Shown here piece by piece: positions 7,585-17,042 of a DNA stretch of 64,000 nucleotides. The notes beneath the pieces were generated by a model. That model was not told the DNA's origin. It saw only the letters and a program-made list of their open reading frames with translations, and ran no database searches. Made by a program: the position numbers and the translations under genes. The stretch covers positions 1-64,000 of the forward strand of contig JAFKKG010000037.1 in NCBI GenBank assembly GCA_017305715.1. The letters run 5' to 3'. How positions within the stretch are numbered: the stretch's first letter is position 1; each line of letters begins with the position of its first letter. Source of the DNA: Hyphomicrobiales bacterium (lineage in GTDB: Bacteria; Pseudomonadota; Alphaproteobacteria; Rhizobiales; Xanthobacteraceae).

Positions 7585-8559
7585 ATGAAACTTCCGCGCA
7601 TCGGCGTGATGATCGGCGCGTGGCTTGCGCTCCTCGCCGCGCCTCAGCAGGCGCAGGCGCAGGAATTTCCGAGCCGGCCGGTCCGCATCGTGATTCCCTA
7701 TTCGCCGGGCAGCGTCGCCGACGTGTTCGCGCGCATCGTCGCGCAGAACATGCAGGAGCAATGGAAGGGCTCGATCGTGGTCGAGTCCAAATCCGGCGCC
7801 AATGGCTCGATTGCCGCGGAGGAAGTCGCGCGCGCCGCACCCGATGGCTACACGTGGCTGTTGGTAACGACGTATTTCACCGCGAGCCCGGCGCTGGATT
7901 CCAAGCTGCGCTGGAACCCGGTGCGCGATTTCGTGCCCGTCGGCCAGATCTGCCGCGCGCCGAATTTTTTCATCGTGCCGACCTCGCTGCCCGTAAAGAC
8001 CGTCGCCGAATATGTCGCGCTGGCCAAGTCGAAGCCGGGCACGCTGAATTACAGCCATCCCGGCAAGGGCTCGACCGGGCATCTCGGGTTCGAGCTGTTC
8101 AAGCGGCTGGCCGGCATCGACGTCACCGGCATCGGCTATCGCGGCTATCCGCAGATGGTGCCGGATATCGCCAGCGGCCTGATCACCTCGACGTTCCTGT
8201 CCGCCAACCAGGCGCTGGCCCAGGTGCAGAGCGGTGCGATCCGGATCATCGGCGCCATCAATGACGGCCGCTCCAAATATTTCCCTGATGTGCCGACCAT
8301 GGGCGAGCAGGGCTTTGCCGAGGCGCAGGTGATGCCTTGGTTCGGCATCGTGGTGCCGGCAGGAACACCGCAGCCGGTCACCGAACGCATCAGCGCAGCC
8401 CTGGAGGCGGCGCTGGCGACCTCGGAAGTCCGCGAAAAGCTCGACGTCGCCGGCTGCGAGCCGAAGAGCGCGCCGCTCGGGGCATTCGCCGACATCATCA
8501 AGTCCGATATCGGCGTGTGGGCCAAGGTGGTCAGGGAAGCCGGCATCACCATGGATTGA
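7585..8559 (+). CDS. Bug/TctC family periplasmic binding protein
   Basis: A 324-residue extracytoplasmic solute receptor. It has a signal peptide (residues 1-25, ending AQAQ) and the family start EFPSRPVRIVIPYSPGS, with later motifs VVESKSGANG and PDVPTMGEQG. Bug proteins bind carboxylates and related small ligands and feed TctAB-type transporters or act as sensors. No tctA or tctB is nearby, so this is an orphan receptor. It converges with the LysR gene, with only four bases between the stop codons. ATG 7585 follows GGCGAGGGGAC. The ligand cannot be predicted. Confidence 0.9.
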   Translation: MKLPRIGVMIGAWLALLAAPQQAQAQEFPSRPVRIVIPYSPGSVADVFARIVAQNMQEQWKGSIVVESKSGANGSIAAEEVARAAPDGYTWLLVTTYFTASPALDSKLRWNPVRDFVPVGQICRAPNFFIVPTSLPVKTVAEYVALAKSKPGTLNYSHPGKGSTGHLGFELFKRLAGIDVTGIGYRGYPQMVPDIASGLITSTFLSANQALAQVQSGAIRIIGAINDGRSKYFPDVPTMGEQGFAEAQVMPWFGIVVPAGTPQPVTERISAALEAALATSEVREKLDVAGCEPKSAPLGAFADIIKSDIGVWAKVVREAGITMD

Positions 8560-8563
8560 TGCA

Positions 8564-9451
8564 CTATCCGCCGACATGTTCCTGAACGATGGCGGCAAAC
8601 GATTTTTGTGCGTCGTACCGCTCGCTGTCCGCCTTCCAGACGCATCGCGTTTCCGAAAGGAACCCCTCGCCATCCAGGGGAAGCAGGACGGCGCCGGCGA
8701 TGTTGGCCGAAATCATGGCGCGCGGAACCAGCGCCACGCCGAGACCATGGGCGACAGCGGAGATCACGCTCACCCAATGGCGGACTTCGTGGATCACCGT
8801 TGGCGAAAATCCGGCTGACTGGCAAATCTCCAGAATGGAATTGAAATAAGCGGGCGAGGCGGAGCGGCCGAACAGGATGAATTCCTCGGTGGCCAATGTC
8901 TTGAGATGCACCGAGCGCCTGATGGCGGCGGGATGGTCGCTCGGAAGGCAGGCCAGAAACGGTTCGCGGCAAAAGCGAAATCCATCGAGGCCGTCGGGCG
9001 TCTCCAGCCCGTTGATGAAGCCGAAATCGATCTCGTCGCGCTTGATGGCGAGCACTTGCTCGACCGTGCTCAGCTCCTGGAGCCGCAGTTCGACGCGTGG
9101 ATGCAGCTTTCGGAACGTGCGAATGATCGCGGGAAGCCCGCGGTAAAGCGTCGAGCCGCCAAACCCCACGCGCAGCAATCCGCTCTTCTCGTCGTCGACG
9201 GCCCTGACGAAGTCGCGAACCTCGTCGACCCGGCGGAGCAGGAATGTGGCTTCCGACTGCAGCGCGCGCCCGGCGGCCGTCAGCTCCACGTTGCGGCTGT
9301 TGCGTTGAAAGAGCTTGGTTCCGAGGCTCTCCTCGAGCTGCCGGAGAGCCAGGCTGAGCGGCGGCTGGGAGATCGACAGCCTGATGGCGGCGCGCCGGAA
9401 GTGACGTTCCTCAGCCAGGACCTGAAAATACCTGAGCAGCCGTAGATCCAT
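8564..9451 (-). CDS. LysR family transcriptional regulator
   Basis: A 295-residue LTTR. The N-terminal winged helix-turn-helix starts MDLRLLRYFQVLAEERHF and contains the SQPPLSLALRQLEESLG recognition-helix segment; the C-terminal two-lobed co-inducer domain follows from about residue 90. It is divergent from the Bug receptor/AidB-like dehydrogenase pair and most likely controls it. The start at 9451 is chosen because the LTTR domain begins exactly there; the longer frame would run through the intergenic operator. A perfect dyad lies 12-34 bases ahead of this start, so the gene is probably autoregulated. The inducer is presumably the substrate of the neighbouring genes or its CoA derivative. 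Confidence 0.93.
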   Translation of the reverse strand: MDLRLLRYFQVLAEERHFRRAAIRLSISQPPLSLALRQLEESLGTKLFQRNSRNVELTAAGRALQSEATFLLRRVDEVRDFVRAVDDEKSGLLRVGFGGSTLYRGLPAIIRTFRKLHPRVELRLQELSTVEQVLAIKRDEIDFGFINGLETPDGLDGFRFCREPFLACLPSDHPAAIRRSVHLKTLATEEFILFGRSASPAYFNSILEICQSAGFSPTVIHEVRHWVSVISAVAHGLGVALVPRAMISANIAGAVLLPLDGEGFLSETRCVWKADSERYDAQKSFAAIVQEHVGG

Positions 9452-9462
9452 CCTGGTCTCCA

Positions 9463-9485
9463 ATTGATATATAACATAGATCAAT
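9463..9485. promoter_or_regulatory. Predicted LysR operator (T-N11-A dyad)
   Basis: ATTGAT, 11 bases (ATATAACATAG), then ATCAAT forms a perfect 6-bp inverted repeat with the T-N11-A geometry expected for LysR-type regulators. It is in the 115-bp divergent region between the LysR gene and the Bug receptor gene, in an AT-rich patch that contrasts with the local GC. No other copy was noticed in the window. Confidence 0.7.
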
Positions 9486-9566
9486 CTACACGAAATAGTA
9501 TTGGACGCTATCGATCGCTTGCGGTCCAATTGCCCCGGAAGAAAAAGGATTCCGGGAGAAAACAGG

Positions 9567-10550
9567 ATGAATGCGCCGAAGCTTGCTCGTTCGGTCATGA
9601 TGATGGTGGGTGTCGGGTTCGCGATCGCGTGCAGCGCACCGGCGAGCGCCGAGTATCCGGATCGGCCGGTCAAACTCGTCGTGCCCTTCGCGGCGGGCGG
9701 TCCAACCGATGCGCTGGCCCGTAATCTCGCCGAAGGATTGCGCGTTCAACTCAAGCAGACCGTCGTCGTTGAAAACAAGGGCGGCGCCGGCGCCAATATC
9801 GGCGCCGAATACACCGCCAATGCGCCGGCCGATGGCTATACGTTGATGTTCGGAACGTCAGGACCGCTGGCGATCAATGTGAGTCTCTACAAGAAGCTCG
9901 CCTACGACCCGATCAAGAGTTTTGATCCGGTCATCATGCTCGGCAAACTTCCCAACGTGCTGTCCGCGGGTCCGGGATTGGCGGTCAAGGACCTCAAGGA
10001 ACTGATCGCTTATGCCAAGGCTGGCAACAAGCTCAGCTATTCGTCCTCAGGCGTCGGCGCCTCGACGCATCTGTCGGGGATCTTGTTCAATTCGATGGCG
10101 GGTGTGGAGCTCCTGCATGTCCCGTACCGCGGCGCCGCACCGGCGATGACCGATCTGCTCGGCGGCCAGGTTCCGCTCAGCTTTTCGGACATCTATACCT
10201 CCGCTCCGCACATCAAGGCCGGCACGATTCGCGCGATCGGCGTCACGACCATCGAACGCACGCCTTTGCTGCCGGATGTCCCGACCCTCGATGAACTTGG
10301 CCTCAAGGGTTTCGACGTCAGCGTCTTCTTCGGAATTGTCGTTCCGAAGGGAACGCCGCCCGAGGCAATTGCAAAACTCAACGCCGCGTTCCAGGAGGCC
10401 ATCAAGGATCCCGCCATCAAGGCTGCCATGGATCAGCAGGGCATTATCCCGGCCCGCTCGCCCACCCCCGCCTACCTGGCGGAGTTCATGGCGTCCGAGA
10501 CGCGCCACTGGCACGATGTCCTCAAGCAGGTCGGTTTCGAACAGCAGTAA
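9567..10550 (+). CDS. Bug/TctC family periplasmic binding protein
   Basis: A 327-residue periplasmic receptor. The signal peptide ends near residue 28 (APASAEYPD). Family motifs are YPDRPVKLVVPFAAGGPTD, VVENKGGAGAN and GYTLMFGTSGPLA. ATG 9567 is preceded by GGGAGAAAACAGG. It is the first gene of a probable two-gene unit with the AidB-like dehydrogenase, 25 bp downstream, and faces the LysR gene across the operator. No membrane components (TctA/TctB) are adjacent. It presumably captures a carboxylic acid whose CoA ester is handled by the dehydrogenase; the ligand is unknown. Confidence 0.9.
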   Translation: MNAPKLARSVMMMVGVGFAIACSAPASAEYPDRPVKLVVPFAAGGPTDALARNLAEGLRVQLKQTVVVENKGGAGANIGAEYTANAPADGYTLMFGTSGPLAINVSLYKKLAYDPIKSFDPVIMLGKLPNVLSAGPGLAVKDLKELIAYAKAGNKLSYSSSGVGASTHLSGILFNSMAGVELLHVPYRGAAPAMTDLLGGQVPLSFSDIYTSAPHIKAGTIRAIGVTTIERTPLLPDVPTLDELGLKGFDVSVFFGIVVPKGTPPEAIAKLNAAFQEAIKDPAIKAAMDQQGIIPARSPTPAYLAEFMASETRHWHDVLKQVGFEQQ

Positions 10551-10575
10551 GAAGCAATCCGGAGGAGATGTCACA

Positions 10576-12381
10576 ATGAACTATCAAACCCGTTCGTCCG
10601 CCTTCGCTACGCCGACCGAACGACTGGCTGACCGCGAGGCCACGGCCAAACGTTCGGAGAAACTGGCACCCGACTGTGCAGGAAGCAACTTCTTCGAGAT
10701 CGACCACAATCTGCAGGCCCTGCTGCCGCAATATGTCGAGGCAACGCTTCTTGGTCACATCCGTCCGCATCTCGCCAGCCTTGGCGAATTGTGTGGCAAC
10801 CAGCTCTACGAACTGGCCGATGCCGCCGAACGGCATCCGCCCGTATTGCGGCAACGCGATCGCTACGGACGCGATGATGAGGCGGTCGAATACCATCCCG
10901 CCTATCAGCGCATGGAGGAAATCGCCTACGGACGCTACGGCATCCACGCAATGTCGTACCGGCCGGGTGTCCTTGGCTGGCCGACGAAATTTCCGCCGAT
11001 CGTCAAATACGCCTTTCAGTACCTGTTCTCGCAAACTGAATTCGGATTGATGTGCCCGGTCAATATCGCCGGTAGTTCGTCCGAACTCATCCGCCGCTAC
11101 GGAAGCGACGAAGTCCGTGATCGCTTCGTCGGCCGTATGCTGTCGCAGGATATGGATCAACTGTATCGCGCGGCGCAATTCATGACCGAGAAGGCCGGTG
11201 GCTCGGACGTCGGCGCGGCGGAACTGGTTGCCGTTAAAGACGGCGACAACTGGCGTATGTGGGGCGAAAAATGGTTCTGCTCCAATGTCAGCGCGGAAGT
11301 CGTCGTGCTGCTGGCGAGGCCCGAAGGGGCGCAGGCCGGTGGCAAGGGCCTCGGCCTGTTCGCGATGCCAAAATATCTCGCCGATGGTACGCGTAACGCC
11401 TACCGGATCGTCCGCATCAAGGACAAGCTCGGGAGCAAGTCGATGGCCAGCGGTGAAGTCCGGCTGGAGGGCGCGGTGGCCTATCCACTCGGCGACCTCG
11501 GCCGCGGCCTCAAGCAAATGCTGGAAATGGTCAACTCGAGCCGGGTCTCGCATCTGGCAAGAGCGGCTGGCATGATGCGACGCTGCCTCAATGAGGCAAT
11601 GACCGCCGCGCGCCACAGAAATGCCTTCGGCAAGGCCGTCATCGACCACGCCTTGATGCGTCGGCAATTGTTGAAACTGATGGTGCCAACCGAGCAGGCA
11701 TTATCCGCCCTGTTGTTCACCGCGTCGGTCTCGGCCGACGAAGATCAGCCGCAAGCGCAGAAAATCCTGAGGATCATGACGCCGGTCTGCAAGTATCGCG
11801 CTTGCAGGGACAATGTGACGGTCGCGACCGGATCGATGGAAGCCCGTGGCGGCAACGGTTACATTGAGGATTGGCCAAACGCAAAGCTGGTCCGCGACGC
11901 CCATTTGGGCGTGCTGTGGGATGGCACCAGCAACATCAATGCGCTCGACGCCATCCATCGGTCGATCAGGAAGGAGAGGGCGGATATTGCCCTCAACGAG
12001 GATATGCAGTCCCGCCTCAAGCGCGCCGAAGGCCTGCCAGGACAGTTCCGAACCCGCCTCGAAAACGGATTGCGGCAGGCGTTTGCGTTTGCGGCCGAAA
12101 TCGCTGCGGACCCGGACAACGAACGCTTCTGCCGTCTGGCGGCCGGGCAGCTCTATCATGCGGTCACCATGGTGCTGCTGGCCGAGGAGGGGCTCCGCGC
12201 TGCGGCTGCCGGCGGCGATGCCCGTCGCCTCCTGCTTGCGCGCTTCGTTCTCGAGCATCGACTTGGGAACAACGCGCCATTCAACATCGCGTCGCTGAAA
12301 TGGGAAGAAGAGGCCATCGACCTGCTGCTGGGTGATGCCCCGATATCGCTGGACAAGGTCACCGCGCTGCTTGTCGCTTGA
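10576..12381 (+). CDS. Acyl-CoA dehydrogenase, AidB-like
   Basis: A 601-residue flavoprotein of the acyl-CoA dehydrogenase superfamily, longer than ordinary ACADs (about 380). The core holds QFMTEKAGGSDVG (M203 on), GEKWFCSNVSAE, KDKLGSKSMASGEV and EARGGNGYIEDWP. The first 150 residues and the last 150 are extensions like those of AidB and related long ACADs. AidB itself binds DNA and has weak isovaleryl-CoA dehydrogenase activity; this copy is beside a Bug receptor and a LysR regulator, which argues for catabolism of an imported acid. GGAGGA lies ten bases ahead of ATG 10576. Which acyl-CoA it oxidises is unknown. Confidence 0.85.
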   Translation: MNYQTRSSAFATPTERLADREATAKRSEKLAPDCAGSNFFEIDHNLQALLPQYVEATLLGHIRPHLASLGELCGNQLYELADAAERHPPVLRQRDRYGRDDEAVEYHPAYQRMEEIAYGRYGIHAMSYRPGVLGWPTKFPPIVKYAFQYLFSQTEFGLMCPVNIAGSSSELIRRYGSDEVRDRFVGRMLSQDMDQLYRAAQFMTEKAGGSDVGAAELVAVKDGDNWRMWGEKWFCSNVSAEVVVLLARPEGAQAGGKGLGLFAMPKYLADGTRNAYRIVRIKDKLGSKSMASGEVRLEGAVAYPLGDLGRGLKQMLEMVNSSRVSHLARAAGMMRRCLNEAMTAARHRNAFGKAVIDHALMRRQLLKLMVPTEQALSALLFTASVSADEDQPQAQKILRIMTPVCKYRACRDNVTVATGSMEARGGNGYIEDWPNAKLVRDAHLGVLWDGTSNINALDAIHRSIRKERADIALNEDMQSRLKRAEGLPGQFRTRLENGLRQAFAFAAEIAADPDNERFCRLAAGQLYHAVTMVLLAEEGLRAAAAGGDARRLLLARFVLEHRLGNNAPFNIASLKWEEEAIDLLLGDAPISLDKVTALLVA

Positions 12382-12614
12382 GGACCGGGCGGCGTCTGCC
12401 GCAGCCGGAGGTCGTGGGGGAAACGAGGGGCTACCGGAGCGTCGGGGCGCGCGGCATTCCGGGGGCCTGCGACAGGACTGAAATCCTGCCATGACCTGGG
12501 GCGCTTGGCGCCGCGGGACCCTGAACCCGTTCCTGAATTAGCGATCCCGGACGTGTTCCCCTCGACATCAAATACGTCGTATATTGCGGCCGATTGGAGC
12601 ACGGCCCCGCTAAC

Positions 12615-15296
12615 ATGACCTCTGAATTGCCGCCGAACTCGCCAATGACGCGATCGTTTTCGTTGTCGATCGGCCAGCTGACATTCGGCAGTTTCATGCT
12701 GGTGCTGGCGGTGATCATCATTACCTCCACCGCCAGCGTCATCGCCATCCGCCACATCGATGCGACCTTCGGCGAACTGCAGCGATTGCAGAGCGTCGGC
12801 GACCTCGCCGAGGATATCGATCGCCGCATGAACGAGTTGCGGCTGGCGGCACGGGATTTCGTCACCGACCCCGGCACCCAATCGGTCCAGGTCGGCGACG
12901 CCGCAGCCTCGCTCAACGAGGTCCTGAAAAAGACGCGGCTGGAACTCGCCCCCGAACAGCGGGACATGATCGACGGCGTCACCGAACGCCTGACGACCTA
13001 TCGCAACGGCATCGAGCGCATTTCCACGCTGATCAACCGCCGTGCCGAACTGATCGTCGGGCTGCCGCCGCTACGGGACAAATTCGATGCCGTCATCGCC
13101 GACACCGCCGATCCGCTGATCGCATCAACCCTGTTTCAGACCCAAAGCCGGATCGCCTCGGCGTTGCTTGCGCGTAATCCATCCGCTGCCGAACAGGCGG
13201 CGCGAAGCATGCTCTCGATGACGATCACCGACCCCAGACTGCGCAAGGCCGTCGACGATTATGCCGACGCGATCATCGCCGTTTCGATTCGCGAGCGGCA
13301 GATCTCCGATATCGACAAGGAGGTGCTGGGTGCGGAAGGCCGCCTGATCCAGCGCGTCACCGAACTGTTGCGCGAGGTCAGTGCGCGCCGCGGTCACGTG
13401 CTGTCCCGCGATTTTGCCCGGACGTTGACGGAGGCGAGGTGGCAAAGCATCGTGCTCGGTACCGCCGGCGTGCTGATCGGGCTGTTCGCCGCGCTGCTGG
13501 TGGTCCGGCGCACCGTGCGTCCCCTTGCAACGATCGCGACCTCGATCCGCAAGGTGGCCGGGGGCGAAAAGAGCACGGCGATCCCGCAGACCGATGTCGA
13601 CAACGAGATCGGCGACATTGCCCGCGCCGCCGAAGTGTTCCGGCAGACGCTGGTCGATGCGGACACCGCGCGCGAGGCGGCGGTGCGGGCGCTCGCCGAA
13701 CAGCGCCTGGCCGAAGAGAGCTATCGCAAGCTGTTCGAGGCGTCGGTCGACGGAATCTACGTCACCACGCCAGGCGGCGCGCTGCTCAACGCCAACCCGG
13801 CGCTGGCGCGGATGATGGGCTATGCCACGCCGCAGGACCTGATCAAGGGTATCGGCGACGTCTCTGAATCCGTCTACGTCGATCCGCAAGCGCGGGTCGA
13901 ATATGAACGGTTGATGGAACGCTACGGCATGGTCCGCGAGTACGAATACCAGGTGCGCGCGCGGGATGGGTCGGTGCTGTGGCTCTCCGACAGCGCCAGC
14001 GCCGTGCGCAACGAGGACGGCGATCTGGTCCGTTATGAGGGAACGGTCCGCGACATCACCGACCAGAAGCGCGCCGAGGACGCGATCGCCGAAGGCCGCC
14101 GTCTGCTGCAACAGGTGATCGATACCGTGCCTGCGGTGATCAACGTCAAGGACAGACAGCTCCGCTACCTCCTGATGAACCGCTACATGGCGGGCATTTT
14201 CGGCGTCGAACCCGGGGAAGCCATCGGCCGTACCACGAGCGAGCTGATGTCGCGCTATGGCGCGGCGAAGACCGATATACATGACAAACGGGTGCTGGCG
14301 GGCGGCAGCGAACTCGGCTTCTACGAGGAAGAATACCAGGATTCCAGCGGCAACATGCGGCAATGGCTGGTCAACAAGCTGCCGCTGCTGGACGCGGCAG
14401 GCGAAATCGAGAAGATCGTCACCGTTGCGCTCGACATCGGCGACCGCAAACGCGTCGAACTCGAGATGCGCAAGGCCAAGGACGCCGCCGAAGGCGCGTT
14501 GCGCAATCTGCGGGAGACGCAGAATTCGCTGATCGAGGCGGAAAAGCTCGCAGCCCTCGGCCGCCTGGTGGCGGGTGTCGCCCATGAGGTCAACAATCCC
14601 GTCGGCATCAGCCTCACCGTCGCCTCCGCGCTGGAGCGCAAGACGGCGAACTTCGCGGCGGAGGTGTCGCGCGGCGAATTGCGGCGCTCCAGCCTGACTG
14701 ATTTTCTCGAGACCAGCCGCGACGCGTCATCGCAGCTCGTCGCCAATCTCAACCGCGCAGCCGAACTGATCCAGTCGTTCAAGCAGGTTGCCGCCGATCG
14801 CAACTATTCCGACCAGCGCAGCTTTGACCTCGGCGATCTCACCGAGCAGGTGGTGATGAGTTTGCGGCCGGGCCTGCGCAAACACAATCTGACCCTCAAC
14901 GTCGATTGCCAACCCAATCTGATGATGAACAGCTATCCCGGTCCGTACGGACAGGTGCTCACCAACCTGTTCCTGAATTCGGTGGCGCACGCGTTTCCGG
15001 ACGGCAAGGCGGGCACGGTCGATATCCAGGTGCGCGAGTCCGGCAAGGACAATGTCGAGGTGCTGTTTTCCGACAATGGATGCGGCATGAGCCTCGACGT
15101 CCGCCGCCGCGCGTTCGATCCGTTCTTCACGACACGGCGCGATCAGGGCGGCACAGGGCTCGGCTTGCACATCGTCTACAGCATCGTGACCAATCGCCTG
15201 GGCGGAAGGCTCGACCTCGACTCACAGCCGGGCGGCGGAACGCGGATCCAGATGGTCCTGCCGCGCACGGCGCCGCTCGAAATGGCGGCGGAATAG
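12615..15296 (+). CDS. Orphan PAS-containing sensor histidine kinase
   Basis: An 893-residue membrane kinase. Order: a transmembrane helix at about residues 15-45, a periplasmic helical sensor domain to about 275, a second helix near 275-300, a HAMP segment (VVRRTVRPLATIATSIRKV), two PAS domains (about 370-490 and 495-620), a dimerisation/phosphoacceptor helix with H657 in GVAHEVNNPVG, and a HATPase domain with N, G1 (DNGCGM) and G2 (GGTGLGLHIVYS) boxes. No response regulator is adjacent, so partner and output are unknown. The HEVNNP box places it with the HPK4-like kinases. ATG 12615 is chosen over TTG 12594. The cupin gene follows after 15 bases. Confidence 0.9.
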   Translation: MTSELPPNSPMTRSFSLSIGQLTFGSFMLVLAVIIITSTASVIAIRHIDATFGELQRLQSVGDLAEDIDRRMNELRLAARDFVTDPGTQSVQVGDAAASLNEVLKKTRLELAPEQRDMIDGVTERLTTYRNGIERISTLINRRAELIVGLPPLRDKFDAVIADTADPLIASTLFQTQSRIASALLARNPSAAEQAARSMLSMTITDPRLRKAVDDYADAIIAVSIRERQISDIDKEVLGAEGRLIQRVTELLREVSARRGHVLSRDFARTLTEARWQSIVLGTAGVLIGLFAALLVVRRTVRPLATIATSIRKVAGGEKSTAIPQTDVDNEIGDIARAAEVFRQTLVDADTAREAAVRALAEQRLAEESYRKLFEASVDGIYVTTPGGALLNANPALARMMGYATPQDLIKGIGDVSESVYVDPQARVEYERLMERYGMVREYEYQVRARDGSVLWLSDSASAVRNEDGDLVRYEGTVRDITDQKRAEDAIAEGRRLLQQVIDTVPAVINVKDRQLRYLLMNRYMAGIFGVEPGEAIGRTTSELMSRYGAAKTDIHDKRVLAGGSELGFYEEEYQDSSGNMRQWLVNKLPLLDAAGEIEKIVTVALDIGDRKRVELEMRKAKDAAEGALRNLRETQNSLIEAEKLAALGRLVAGVAHEVNNPVGISLTVASALERKTANFAAEVSRGELRRSSLTDFLETSRDASSQLVANLNRAAELIQSFKQVAADRNYSDQRSFDLGDLTEQVVMSLRPGLRKHNLTLNVDCQPNLMMNSYPGPYGQVLTNLFLNSVAHAFPDGKAGTVDIQVRESGKDNVEVLFSDNGCGMSLDVRRRAFDPFFTTRRDQGGTGLGLHIVYSIVTNRLGGRLDLDSQPGGGTRIQMVLPRTAPLEMAAE

Positions 15297-15311
15297 CAAA
15301 CGGGCACTTCG

Positions 15312-15665
15312 ATGAGCAACGCCATTGATTTATCGGAGAAGCTGTCCGCATTCTCCGAACACTGGTCGCCTCGCACGGTGACGCAGTTCAACGATTGCGA
15401 CGTCATGGTCGTGAAGGTGAAAGGAGAGTTCGTCTGGCACAAGCACGATGACACGGATGATTTCTTTCTCGTGCTGAAGGGCGTGCTGGATATCGAGTTA
15501 CGCGACCGAACGATCACGCTCGGACCGGGGCAGATGTATGTCGTACCCAGAGGCGTCGAGCATCGGCCCGTTGCGAAGGAAGAGGTCCATCTGCTGTTGA
15601 TCGAGCCGACCGGCACGCCCAACACCGGCGATGCCGCGACAGCCGCGCCGCGCAGAACGATGTGA
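15312..15665 (+). CDS. Small cupin-domain protein
   Basis: A 117-residue single-domain cupin. Motif 1 reads EFVWHKHDDTDDFFLVLKG (His-x-His with a downstream Glu replaced by Asp residues) and motif 2 reads GPGQMYVVPRGVEHRP, giving a plausible metal site of three His. Small cupins of this sort may bind ligands or have dioxygenase or isomerase activity; nothing here decides which. It is 15 bp downstream of the histidine kinase gene and probably co-transcribed. Confidence 0.85.
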   Translation: MSNAIDLSEKLSAFSEHWSPRTVTQFNDCDVMVVKVKGEFVWHKHDDTDDFFLVLKGVLDIELRDRTITLGPGQMYVVPRGVEHRPVAKEEVHLLLIEPTGTPNTGDAATAAPRRTM

Positions 15666-16121
15666 TGGGGTTGGCGGTCGAGGCGGTGCGAGCGTCGCCT
15701 TAATGTGACTTCGACCAGACGCGCCTGTGCACCAGGCGGATCTGAGAAGATGCGTAGGAGAAGCGAACCGAAGAGGCATAGCCATTCCAAATTTCACTTG
15801 AGATGAAAAACAAATACCTCGGGATCGAGCTAATGAGCGCAACAGATATTTTCTTGCGGCGCGACCGTGCTCGGTCAAGGTCAACGTAAGACTGCACGCA
15901 CATCAGTCCCTCGTTCGGTCGCGCCTCAAGTTGAGATTCGAGATGGTTCTCCCAGACTTGTCAGGTCGCGTGACAAATCGAAAAGACATTCTGCAAAGGC
16001 CGAGCACGGTAGAACCCCAATAAGGCCGACGATCGAAATATGAATTTTGCTACCATCGAATTGTGCGCTGGAGTTTGCGAAGGTGGCGCCGTCTCAGGGG
16101 AGACGGAGCAAGTTCAGTTTC
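15666..16121. other. Gene-free stretch upstream of the ABC transporter
   Basis: About 455 bases with no gene I can support. An AT-richer patch is seen near 15780-15860. A minus-strand frame at 15700-15903 encodes 67 residues without a recognisable motif or signal. The promoter of the ABC operon should lie toward the end; no convincing -35/-10 pair or known operator was spotted. Confidence 0.4.
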
Positions 16122-17042
16122 ATGACGGATGTGTCGTTACTCTTCAGACCTGCCGAAGCGAAAGCGGCCGGTCGCACGGAGCCATTCGCCCGTACCGGTG
16201 AGCCCATGGTGACGGTAGTCGCCGACGTTTCCCGTCCGTCGGAGGTTTCAGGATCGCGCGCGAACGGCCTCGCATGGCGTTCGTTCATTCTACCCTGGCT
16301 TCTGCCGTTCGGCTTGCTCCTCGTCTGGCAATTCCTGTCGGCGACGGGGATTGTGTCCACGGCGATCGTGCCGGCTCCGTCCGACATTTGGGAAGCTGCA
16401 CGGGAGCTTACCGCACGAGGCGAATTGCAGCGAGATATCCTTGTCAGCCTTCGTCGGGTTGCGATCGGCTTCAGCATTGGCGCCTTGGGCGGCTTGTTGT
16501 TTGGCGTGGCCGTGGGGTTGTTCGAGCCGCTGCACGATCTGTTCGATCGGTCGCTGCAGATGATCCGGACCATTCCGCACCTGGCATTGGTGCCATTGAT
16601 GATCCTCTGGTTTGGGATCGGGGAGGAGCCGCGGCTGATTCTCGTCGCGATGGGGGCGCTCTTCCCAGTCTACATCAACACGGTGGGAGGTATCCGCAAC
16701 GTCGATCCCAAGCTGATCGAACTTGGAAAATCCTACGGCCTCGGGCGTGCCGAGCTGGTCCGGTCCATCATCCTGCCGGCGGCGCTCCAACCCATCCTGG
16801 TTGGCATGCGGTATGCGCTTGGCGTGGCCTGGCTCACTCTGGTCGTCGGTGAAACGATCGCGTCGCGGGACGGGGTTGGATACCTCGTGCAGAATGCACG
16901 TGAACTGCTGCGGATCGACATCATCGTGGTGGCCATCATTCTTTATGCCATCGCGGGTTGGCTGTCGGATTTCATCACGCGGTTGGTCGAACGGCGGCTC
17001 TTGCGCTGGCATCCGAACTATGCGGATCGGGTGAAAGCATGA
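16122..17042 (+). CDS. ssuC: ABC permease, aliphatic sulfonate/taurine type
   Basis: A 306-residue inner-membrane permease of the SsuC/TauC family. Six hydrophobic segments begin at WLLPFGLLLVWQFL. The EAA loop is in ELGKSYGLGRAELVRSIILPAALQPIL, shown here as ELGKSYGLGRAE, which docks onto the ATPase. Family members import sulfonates, taurine, nitrate, thiamine precursors or other organic ions; the neighbouring flavin monooxygenase supports a sulfonate or related heteroatom compound. The start is uncertain: ATG 16122 is given, ATG 16206 is the main alternative. The stop codon overlaps the ATPase start (ATGA). The symbol indicates family only. Confidence 0.85.
   Translation: MTDVSLLFRPAEAKAAGRTEPFARTGEPMVTVVADVSRPSEVSGSRANGLAWRSFILPWLLPFGLLLVWQFLSATGIVSTAIVPAPSDIWEAARELTARGELQRDILVSLRRVAIGFSIGALGGLLFGVAVGLFEPLHDLFDRSLQMIRTIPHLALVPLMILWFGIGEEPRLILVAMGALFPVYINTVGGIRNVDPKLIELGKSYGLGRAELVRSIILPAALQPILVGMRYALGVAWLTLVVGETIASRDGVGYLVQNARELLRIDIIVVAIILYAIAGWLSDFITRLVERRLLRWHPNYADRVKA

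Noticed and set aside
15700-15903. 67-codon minus-strand ORF upstream of the ABC operon
   Set aside because: No ribosome binding site, no family features and an irregular composition. It was left as intergenic.
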